Shown here: positions 1 through 6,836 of the stretch, piece after piece
Position numbering within the stretch: the stretch's first letter is position 1
Layout of the letters: every line of letters starts with the position of its first letter
Source: Lentibacter algarum
Lineage (GTDB): Bacteria; Pseudomonadota; Alphaproteobacteria; Rhodobacterales; Rhodobacteraceae
Length of the DNA stretch: 64,000 nucleotides
Assembly (NCBI RefSeq): GCF_018860975.1
Contig: NZ_JAHKQI010000008.1
Location: forward strand, 311,746-375,745
Direction: 5' to 3'
Notes under the pieces: model-generated
Told to the model about the DNA's origin: nothing
Databases searched by the model: none
What the model saw: the letters and a program-made list of their open reading frames with translations, nothing else
Program-made: the position numbers and the translations under genes

Positions 1-1236
1 GATGCCTTTCAGGTTCCTGTTACGGCTGGATGGTCATCCTTGGCCCGCAAAGACGCTTTGGCGCGCGTGCAGGCAACCGGCCTGCCGTCGCGACGTGACG
101 AATATTGGAAATATACCCGTCCCGAGCGCCTGACAGATGCCACCGCCGCATCTGCTGCGGTATTTCAACATGACGAAGCCCCGGTGTTTGACGGGCTTGA
201 GCGCCTCAAGATCGTTTTCGTTGACGGTGTCTATGATGCCGCGGCTTCTGATGATCTATCGCTTGAAGGTGTCGAGATCAGCCGTTTGGCTGATAGCGGC
301 GATATTTCTTGGGCTTCCGAGTTGTATGGCAAGCTTGAAACTGCCGGGCAAGACCCGGTCGAGCGCCCATTGGCAGCTCTGAATACCGCGGTCGCGACAG
401 ACGGTGTGCTCATCCGTGTGCTCAAAACGCCGTCAAAGCCGGTGAGCTTGATCTATCTTCATGACAGCGACAGTTCGGATGTTGTGATGCATCATGTGAT
501 CAAAGTTGAGAGCGGCGCAGCGCTGACCTTGCTTGAAAATGGCCCCGCTGCTGCGCGCTTTAACTGCGTGCTTGAGGCCGATATTGCAGACAAGGCAGAG
601 TTGCACCATGTGCGGGCGCAAGGCCGCGACCACGAGCGCACCGCCGTGACACACATGTTTGCCCGTTTGGGCACCGAAAGCACCTTCAAGAGCTTCACAC
701 TTACGGTGAACGGCGTGCTAACGCGCAACGAGTGCATTATCGAGCTAACGGGCGATGATGCCTTTGCTCATGTTGCAGGTGCGGCTTTGGGCGACGGTGA
801 CTTCGTGCACGACGACACGGTTTTTGTCACCCATGATGCTGTCAATTGCGAGAGCCGTCAGGTGTTCAAGAAAGTGCTGCGTAACGGTGCGACTGGTGTG
901 TTTCAGGGCAAAATTCTGGTGAAGGCCGGTGCTCAGAAAACCGATGGTTACCAGAAATCGCAGTCGCTTTTGCTAGATGGAGACAGCCAGTTTCTCGCCA
1001 AGCCAGAACTTGAGATATACGCTGATGATGTGGCGTGTTCGCATGGCTCAACCTCGGGCGCGATTGACGAAGAGGCGCTGTTCTACCTTCGCGCGCGCGG
1101 CATTCCAGCGCCGATCGCCACTGATTTTCTCACGCTGGCTTTCCTTGCGGAAGCTGTTGAAGAGATCGAAGATGAAGCGCTTGCAGATGAGATCAATAGT
1201 CGCCTTGAAGGCTGGCTGATCCGTCGTCGCAGCTGA
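1..1236 (+). CDS. sufD: SufD, Fe-S cluster assembly scaffold (5' truncated)
   Basis: SufD subunit of the cytoplasmic SufBCD complex, which builds Fe-S clusters and passes them to apoproteins. The reading frame is open to the first base of the window (visible start D-A-F-Q-V-P), so the true start lies upstream; a TTG at 40 is the first in-frame start codon inside the window but lies within sequence that looks like normal SufD N-terminus. The C-terminal half has the SufB/SufD beta-helix core and the typical ending with DDVACSHGSTSG and a LARGIP-like turn (YLRARGIP). 411 residues are visible. It is followed by two membrane-protein genes and sufS, so the SUF operon runs rightwards from outside the window. 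Confidence 0.95.
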   Translation, partial: DAFQVPVTAGWSSLARKDALARVQATGLPSRRDEYWKYTRPERLTDATAASAAVFQHDEAPVFDGLERLKIVFVDGVYDAAASDDLSLEGVEISRLADSGDISWASELYGKLETAGQDPVERPLAALNTAVATDGVLIRVLKTPSKPVSLIYLHDSDSSDVVMHHVIKVESGAALTLLENGPAAARFNCVLEADIADKAELHHVRAQGRDHERTAVTHMFARLGTESTFKSFTLTVNGVLTRNECIIELTGDDAFAHVAGAALGDGDFVHDDTVFVTHDAVNCESRQVFKKVLRNGATGVFQGKILVKAGAQKTDGYQKSQSLLLDGDSQFLAKPELEIYADDVACSHGSTSGAIDEEALFYLRARGIPAPIATDFLTLAFLAEAVEEIEDEALADEINSRLEGWLIRRRS

Positions 1237-1251
1237 GGTAAGGGCAGGCAC

Positions 1252-1749
1252 ATGTCAGTCGTGATGGACATATTGGCCACGTACAAAGGCCCGGCTAAAG
1301 TGATGCGCAAGCTTACCAGCATCGGCCAGCGTGATGACCGTGCCATTGCGTTGCTGTTGGCGGGGTGTGTGATCTTGTTTGTGTCGCAATGGCCGCCGAT
1401 GGCACGGCAGGCACATGTCAACAACGAGGAACTCGAACCCTTGCTTGGCGCGGCTTTGTTCAACTCGATGATAATCATGCCGCTGGTGCTTTATGCGTTG
1501 GCTTTACTCGTGCATTTTGGTTTTCGAGTGTTCGGCAGTCAGGGCAAGGCCTGGGGGCAGCGGCTTGCGCTCTTTTGGGCCATGTTGGCAGCATCACCTC
1601 TGCTGCTGCTGTTTGGCCTGATGCGCGGGTTTCTCGGAGAGGGCTGGCCCAAAACGCTTATCGGCGCTCTGTGGCTTCTTGCATTTACATGCTTTTGGTT
1701 TGTCGGCAGCTACACCGCCGCAAAGGAGACTGCCGGCAATGCTCAATGA
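1252..1749 (+). CDS. Small integral membrane protein between sufD and sufS (YIP1-like)
   Basis: 165-residue protein with about four hydrophobic segments (roughly residues 31-48, 70-95, 104-124 and 135-155). I infer a YIP1-type membrane protein, a kind of gene often found inside SUF operons of Rhodobacteraceae, but the match rests on hydrophobic layout and position rather than on a motif. It begins 15 bp after sufD, and its stop overlaps the start of the next membrane gene, so the two are probably translated together. Its function is unknown. A role supporting Fe-S assembly would be guesswork based only on operon membership. Confidence 0.75.
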   Translation: MSVVMDILATYKGPAKVMRKLTSIGQRDDRAIALLLAGCVILFVSQWPPMARQAHVNNEELEPLLGAALFNSMIIMPLVLYALALLVHFGFRVFGSQGKAWGQRLALFWAMLAASPLLLLFGLMRGFLGEGWPKTLIGALWLLAFTCFWFVGSYTAAKETAGNAQ

Positions 1750-2356
1750 GTTGGTGAGAAATATGTTTTTGCGTCCGGTTTTGGCCGGTCAACAAATGAT
1801 GGCGATGGGTCTTAAACGTGAAGTGCTCTGGATGGCGCTTGTGCTGGTCGCGTTGCTGAGCGCAATTCAGATGTCAGTGACGTTTCAGTTCGCAGAGTTT
1901 CATATTCCGCCGGACTTGTCGGCCGAAGAGCGCGCGCTGATGGAGTTTGTCATTTCGATCGCTAGCCGCCCGTTTATCCTGACGATGCTGATCGCCGGTT
2001 CACTGATCATCTCGGTGTTCTTCCTACATTGGGTCGGGCGGATGATCGGCGGTCAGGGCACGCTTTCGGAGGTGCTGGCCGTCGTCACACTCTGGCAGCT
2101 TGTCAGTTTCGTCGCCGGTCTGGGGATATTCTTGCTAAGCATATTCATGCTGCCCGTTGCCAGTCTGGTCAACATGGTGCTCAACATCTGGCTGCTTTAC
2201 TCTCTCAGCGGGTTGCTGGCGGCGGCGCACCGGTTCAAAACTCCGCTGGCTGGGCTTGCGACTGTCGTGTTAACCATCTTTGCCGTGGCCTTCGGGCTGC
2301 TCGTAGCCTTCATCATCCTTGGCGTTGGCAGTGGAATTGGAGCCACAAATGTATGA
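1739..2356 (+). CDS. YIP1 family membrane protein
   Basis: 205-residue polytopic membrane protein with about five hydrophobic stretches and the Gly- and Leu-rich look of the YIP1 family. The start at 1739 is preferred over an in-frame ATG at 1679, because AAGGAG lies about 11 bp upstream of 1739 and this start overlaps the preceding stop by 11 bp. The 3' end overlaps sufS by 8 bp. Two adjacent small membrane proteins of similar type may be diverged duplicates. No catalytic motif is seen, and nothing in the sequence ties it directly to cluster assembly. Confidence 0.75.
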   Translation: MLNELVRNMFLRPVLAGQQMMAMGLKREVLWMALVLVALLSAIQMSVTFQFAEFHIPPDLSAEERALMEFVISIASRPFILTMLIAGSLIISVFFLHWVGRMIGGQGTLSEVLAVVTLWQLVSFVAGLGIFLLSIFMLPVASLVNMVLNIWLLYSLSGLLAAAHRFKTPLAGLATVVLTIFAVAFGLLVAFIILGVGSGIGATNV

Positions 2357-3569
2357 TCTCAATGCGATCCGCGCAGAATTTCCCATTCTTTCGCGCGAGG
2401 TGAACGGCAAGCCGCTGGTTTATCTCGACAACGGAGCCTCGGCGCAAAAACCGCAAGTGGTGATTGATGCGGTGACGCGTGGCTATGCCGAAGAATACGC
2501 TAACGTGCACCGTGGACTTCACTACTTGAGCAACCTTGCGACAGACAAGTACGAGGCTGTGCGCGGCATTGTTGCACGCTTCTTGGGTGCGCCAAGTGAG
2601 GACGAGATCATCTTTAACTCGGGAACAACCGAGGGTATCAACATGGTCGCCTATTCATGGGCCGGGCCGCGGATGCAGGCCGGTGACGAGATCATCCTTT
2701 CTGTTATGGAACACCACGCCAACATCGTGCCCTGGCACTTTCTGCGCGAGCGTCAGGGTGTTGTACTCAAGTGGGTTGATACAGATGCAACAGGGGCTTT
2801 GGATGCGGACAAGGTGATCGCTGCGATCGGGCCGAAAACCAAGCTGATTGCAATTACTCAACTTTCGAATGTGCTCGGCACGCAAGTTGATGTGAAACGC
2901 ATTTGCGCAGCCGCGCGCGAGAAGGGTGTTGCAGTGTTGGTTGATGGCTCACAAGGAGCGGTGCATGCACCGGTGAATGTCAGTGACATAGGCTGTGATT
3001 TCTATGCTATCACCGGCCATAAGCTTTATGGCCCTTCAGGCTCGGGCGCGATCTATGTGACGCGTGAACGTATGGAAGAGATGCGCCCCTTTATGGGGGG
3101 GGGTGATATGATCCGCGAGGTCAGCAAAGACGCTGTCAGCTACAATGACCCGCCAATGAAGTTTGAAGCCGGCACGCCGGGGATTGTGCAAACCATCGGG
3201 CTTGGAGCGGCACTGGAATATCTCATGGAGCTGGGCATGGACAATGTCGCCGCACACGAAGCTGATCTGGCGAGTTACGCTAGCGCGCGGCTCACAGGCC
3301 TCAACTGGCTTGGGTTGCAGGGCACCACCGCTGACAAGGCGGCGATTTTCAGTTTCACGATGCAGGGTGCCGCGCATGCGCATGATATCTCGACTATTCT
3401 TGATAAGAAGGGCGTGGCCGTGAGGGCAGGGCACCACTGTGCGCAGCCGCTCATGCAGCATTTAGGTGTGAACGCCACCTGCCGTGCCAGCTTTGGGCTT
3501 TATAACACGCGTGAAGAAGTCGATAAACTGGTCGAGGCGTTGGAACTGGCGCATAACTTACTGGGTTGA
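2349..3569 (+). CDS. sufS: SufS, group II cysteine desulfurase
   Basis: PLP-dependent enzyme that takes sulfur from L-cysteine and feeds it to the SUF scaffold through SufE or SufU. With the start at 2349 the PLP lysine is K225 (ITGHKLYGPSG) and the persulfide cysteine is C364 (RAGHHCAQP), close to the E. coli SufS numbering (K226, C364), which supports this start. GGAG sits 6 bp upstream. The start overlaps the preceding membrane-protein gene by 8 bp, making it the last gene of the visible SUF operon. 406 residues, the usual length for this family. Confidence 0.97.
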   Translation: MYDLNAIRAEFPILSREVNGKPLVYLDNGASAQKPQVVIDAVTRGYAEEYANVHRGLHYLSNLATDKYEAVRGIVARFLGAPSEDEIIFNSGTTEGINMVAYSWAGPRMQAGDEIILSVMEHHANIVPWHFLRERQGVVLKWVDTDATGALDADKVIAAIGPKTKLIAITQLSNVLGTQVDVKRICAAAREKGVAVLVDGSQGAVHAPVNVSDIGCDFYAITGHKLYGPSGSGAIYVTRERMEEMRPFMGGGDMIREVSKDAVSYNDPPMKFEAGTPGIVQTIGLGAALEYLMELGMDNVAAHEADLASYASARLTGLNWLGLQGTTADKAAIFSFTMQGAAHAHDISTILDKKGVAVRAGHHCAQPLMQHLGVNATCRASFGLYNTREEVDKLVEALELAHNLLG

Positions 3570-3614
3570 TTTCGCGATTGCGAGCCGCCGCGAGGGCGGC
3601 TATAGAAACCCAAC

Positions 3615-3691
<77 letters not shown>

Positions 3692-3707
3692 TTTCCCTTG
3701 ATTGAAT

Positions 3708-3772
3708 GCCTACGGCATACAGGTTTTGCGCGGCCTACGGCCACGCCTGTTTTGGGGGACTAGTCCCCCAAA
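3708..3772. repeat. Cluster of palindromes downstream of tRNA-Arg
   Basis: Three palindromic units sit side by side: GCCTACGGC at 3708-3716, a second GCCTACGGC at 3733-3741 inside a larger GC-rich hairpin, and a perfect 22-bp palindrome at 3751-3772 (TTTGGGGGACT and its complement), followed by AACCCCCTAGGATACTT. The arrangement resembles REP/BIME-like intergenic repeats. From memory, similar G-run palindromes followed by AGGATA-type strings occur between genes in other Rhodobacteraceae. Only one copy is present in this window, so repeat status cannot be shown here. Confidence 0.5.
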
Positions 3773-3795
3773 CCCCCTAGGATACTTCCGCCAAG

Positions 3796-3828
3796 AATAA
3801 GGAGCCTCCGGAATGGAAGCCCCTTATT
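3796..3828 (-). terminator. Possible terminator hairpin of acnA
   Basis: AATAAGG (3796-3802) pairs with CCTTATT (3822-3828), with further GC and TCC/GGA pairing inside and two bulges. It lies just after the acnA stop on the minus strand. The U-tract is weak, so it may simply be part of the adjacent repeat cluster. Confidence 0.35.
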
Positions 3829-3844
3829 GGTCGTATGGTTTGGA

Positions 3845-6610
3845 TTACGCTTTGGCGAGGTCGCGCAGCACGTAATGCAGCACGCCTCCGTGCTCGATGT
3901 ATTCGATCTCAATTGCGGTATCGATGCGGCACTTGAGGGTGACCGGTTTCACCTTTCCGTCGGCCATAGTGATGGTGCAGTGCACTTCTTGCAGTGGTTG
4001 AATCGCATCGAGGCCTGAGATGCTAACGCTTTCTTCACCTGTGAGACCGAGTGATGACCGGCTGTCGCCGTTGGTAAACTCAAACGGAATAACCCCCATA
4101 CCCACGAGGTTTGAGCGGTGAATGCGCTCAAAGCTTTCCGCGATCACGGCTTTGACGCCCAAGAGAGCGGTGCCTTTTGCTGCCCAGTCGCGCGATGAGC
4201 CTGCGCCATATTGCGCGCCTCCGAAAATGACCAGCGGGGTGCCCAGCTTTTGATAGGCCATAGCCGCATCATAGATCGACGCTTGCTTGCCGTCGGGGCC
4301 TTTGGTGTAGCCGCCTTCGACGCCATCAAGCATTTCATTTTTGATGCGGATATTGGCGAAGGTGCCGCGCATCATGACTTCGTGATTTCCGCGGCGGGAG
4401 CCGTACGAGTTGAACTCGCGCACCGGAACTTGGTGATCTTTCAAGTAGCGGCCCGCAGGCGTGTCTTCCTTGAAGGAGCCAGCGGGTGAAATGTGGTCGG
4501 TGGTTACAAAGTCACCCAAGACGGCCAAAACACCTGCGTTTTCAATATTGCTGATCTTGCCGGGGTTTTTGTCCATCCCCTGAAAATAGGGAGGGTTCTG
4601 AATGTAGGTCGAGGCCGGGGGCCAGTCGTAAGTTTCGGCAGCCGGAACTTCAACAGCCTGCCATTTGTCGTCGCCCTTAAATACGTCGGCATACTTTGAT
4701 TGGAACGCCTCGCGGGTGACCGTTTTTTCAACCAGTTCTGCGATCTCTTGCGATGTTGGCCAAATGTCTTTGAGGTAAACGTCCTTTCCGGTTTTGTCTT
4801 GGCCGAGAGGGTCCTTGGCCAGGTCAATATTCATGTCGCCCGCAAGCGCATAGGCTACAACCAGCGGAGGTGAGGCCAGATAGTTGGCACGCACATCCGG
4901 TGAGATGCGCCCCTCGAAGTTGCGGTTGCCCGACAAAACCGAGGTTGCAATGATGTCATTGGTGTTGATGGCTTCGCTGAGTTCGGATTGAAGCGGGCCG
5001 GAGTTGCCGATGCATGTCGTGCAGCCGTAGCCGACAAGGTTAAAGCCGATGGCGTCGAGGTCATCCTGCAAGTCAGCCGCTTCAAGATAAGCCGTAACAA
5101 CCTGCGAGCCAGGCGCGAGTGACGTTTTCACCCAAGGCTTGCGGTTGAGGCCAAGCTCGCGGGCTTTTCGGGCCACGAGGCCAGCGCCGATCATCACATA
5201 AGGGTTAGAGGTGTTGGTGCAGGAAGTGATCGAGGCGATGACAATCGTTCCGTCGTGGATGGTGTAGTCTTCGCCTTTCACACGGGCGCGTTTGTGCTTT
5301 CCAATGTCGCCAGGGATGCTGCGTGGTGCAATTGCGCCGCCTTCATCTGCCCACTCGGCTTTGTCTTCTTGTTCGGCCGACCACTCGAGCCGCTCGCCGC
5401 TGATGTATTTGCCAAATGTCTCGGCAGCGGCATCAAGTGGGACAAAGTCTTGCGGGCGCTTTGGCCCTGAGATCGCTGGGACGATGGTGTTCATATCCAA
5501 GCTCAGAGTGCTTGAGTAAATCGGCGCATAGTCGTCGCCGCGCCACAAGCCGTTCTCTTTGGCGTAGGCTTCAACCAGCGCTATGCGGTCTTCATCACGG
5601 CCGGTGGTGCGCATGTAGCGAAGAGTTTCGCCGTCGATCGGAAAGAAGCCGCAAGTTGCACCATACTCTGGCGCCATGTTGGCGATAGTGGCGCGGTCTG
5701 CCAGTGGAAGGCGGTTGAGCCCTTCGCCGAAGAACTCGACAAACTTGCCGACAACGCCGTGTGCGCGCAACATTTCTACGACTTTCAGAACCAAATCAGT
5801 GCCGGTGGTGCCTTCCATCATGTCACCGGTCAGCTCAAAACCGACGACTTCGGGTATCAGCATCGAAATTGGCTGACCAAGCATCGCTGCTTCGGCTTCG
5901 ATGCCGCCAACACCCCAACCGAGCACAGCGACACCATTCACCATTGTTGTGTGGCTGTCGGTGCCGACAAGCGTGTCAGGGTAAGCGACATTCACGCCGT
6001 TCTGGTCTTCGTCCGTCCAGACGGTTTGCGCCAGATACTCAAGGTTCACTTGGTGGCAAATGCCGGTTCCCGGAGGCACGACGCGAAAGTTGTTAAACGC
6101 TGATTGCCCCCACTTGAGGAACTGGTAGCGCTCCATGTTGCGCTCGTATTCACGATCAACGTTCATCTGGAAAGCACGTGGGTTGCCGAACTCGTCGATC
6201 ATTACCGAGTGATCGATCACAAGATCAACAGGGGCCAGCGGGTTGATTTTTTGAGCATCACCGCCGAGGGCTACAATCCCGTCACGCATGGCGGCCAAGT
6301 CAACCACAGCTGGAACGCCGGTGAAGTCTTGCATCAAAACGCGAGCAGGGCGGTAGGCTATCTCCCTCGGGTTTTTGCCGCCATTGGCCCCCCACTCGGC
6401 GAAAGCCTTGATGTCGTCAACCGTGACAGTCTTACCATCTTCATAGCGGAGCATGTTTTCCAGAACCACTTTAAGAGCTGCCGGCAGGCGCGAGAAATCA
6501 CCTAGGCCAGCGGCCTCGGCGGCCTTGACTGAATAGTAGTCAATTGACTGCGTGCCGACCTTGAGTGTTCTGCGTGTTTTGGTGCTGTCTTGTCCTACGG
6601 CGATGGTCAT
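3845..6610 (-). CDS. acnA: Aconitate hydratase A (AcnA)
   Basis: Converts citrate to isocitrate in the TCA cycle, using a [4Fe-4S] cluster. 921 residues, the AcnA/IRP-type length. Cluster ligands are C464 (TSCTNTSNP), C530 and C533 (GCTTCIGNSGP). The C-terminal swivel domain carries the YGAGSSRDWAAKG substrate-binding loop. The ATG at 6610 (MTIAVGQ) is chosen over the open frame to 6640 because GGAGG lies just upstream. It is divergent from acnB, with 226 bp between the two starts, so one gap holds both promoters. Having both types next to each other suggests separate conditions of use. Confidence 0.97.
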   Translation of the reverse strand: MTIAVGQDSTKTRRTLKVGTQSIDYYSVKAAEAAGLGDFSRLPAALKVVLENMLRYEDGKTVTVDDIKAFAEWGANGGKNPREIAYRPARVLMQDFTGVPAVVDLAAMRDGIVALGGDAQKINPLAPVDLVIDHSVMIDEFGNPRAFQMNVDREYERNMERYQFLKWGQSAFNNFRVVPPGTGICHQVNLEYLAQTVWTDEDQNGVNVAYPDTLVGTDSHTTMVNGVAVLGWGVGGIEAEAAMLGQPISMLIPEVVGFELTGDMMEGTTGTDLVLKVVEMLRAHGVVGKFVEFFGEGLNRLPLADRATIANMAPEYGATCGFFPIDGETLRYMRTTGRDEDRIALVEAYAKENGLWRGDDYAPIYSSTLSLDMNTIVPAISGPKRPQDFVPLDAAAETFGKYISGERLEWSAEQEDKAEWADEGGAIAPRSIPGDIGKHKRARVKGEDYTIHDGTIVIASITSCTNTSNPYVMIGAGLVARKARELGLNRKPWVKTSLAPGSQVVTAYLEAADLQDDLDAIGFNLVGYGCTTCIGNSGPLQSELSEAINTNDIIATSVLSGNRNFEGRISPDVRANYLASPPLVVAYALAGDMNIDLAKDPLGQDKTGKDVYLKDIWPTSQEIAELVEKTVTREAFQSKYADVFKGDDKWQAVEVPAAETYDWPPASTYIQNPPYFQGMDKNPGKISNIENAGVLAVLGDFVTTDHISPAGSFKEDTPAGRYLKDHQVPVREFNSYGSRRGNHEVMMRGTFANIRIKNEMLDGVEGGYTKGPDGKQASIYDAAMAYQKLGTPLVIFGGAQYGAGSSRDWAAKGTALLGVKAVIAESFERIHRSNLVGMGVIPFEFTNGDSRSSLGLTGEESVSISGLDAIQPLQEVHCTITMADGKVKPVTLKCRIDTAIEIEYIEHGGVLHYVLRDLAKA

Positions 6611-6784
6611 GGATGGCCTCCAGTGTGTTGGGTTACACAAAAAATGTAGCGCGTATCTTGGGAAAGTGAAGGGGCAAGGGCGACAACTGCATTTTCCAGC
6701 GCATTTTTGTTTGTTTGTTTTAGCAAACCCGTCAAAACACCCTATAGGTTCGGTGGTCAGAGCCTTGCAGTTATAGCCTTATTG

Positions 6785-6800
6785 GTATACCGCTGCATAC
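6785..6800. promoter_or_regulatory. Candidate operator upstream of acnB (matches one upstream of icd)
   Basis: GTATACCGCTGCATAC is an imperfect palindrome of form GTATRC-N4-GYATAC, ending 36 bp before the acnB start. A 14/16 identical copy lies upstream of the isocitrate dehydrogenase gene at 61313-61328. It sits where the acnB -10 region could be (a weak TTGCAG at 6765-6770 is 15 bp from TATACC), so a bound protein could block or recruit polymerase. The regulator is unknown. Confidence 0.45.
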
Positions 6801-6836
6801 AAATCACATCGACATCTATTTACCCACGAGGTTAGC

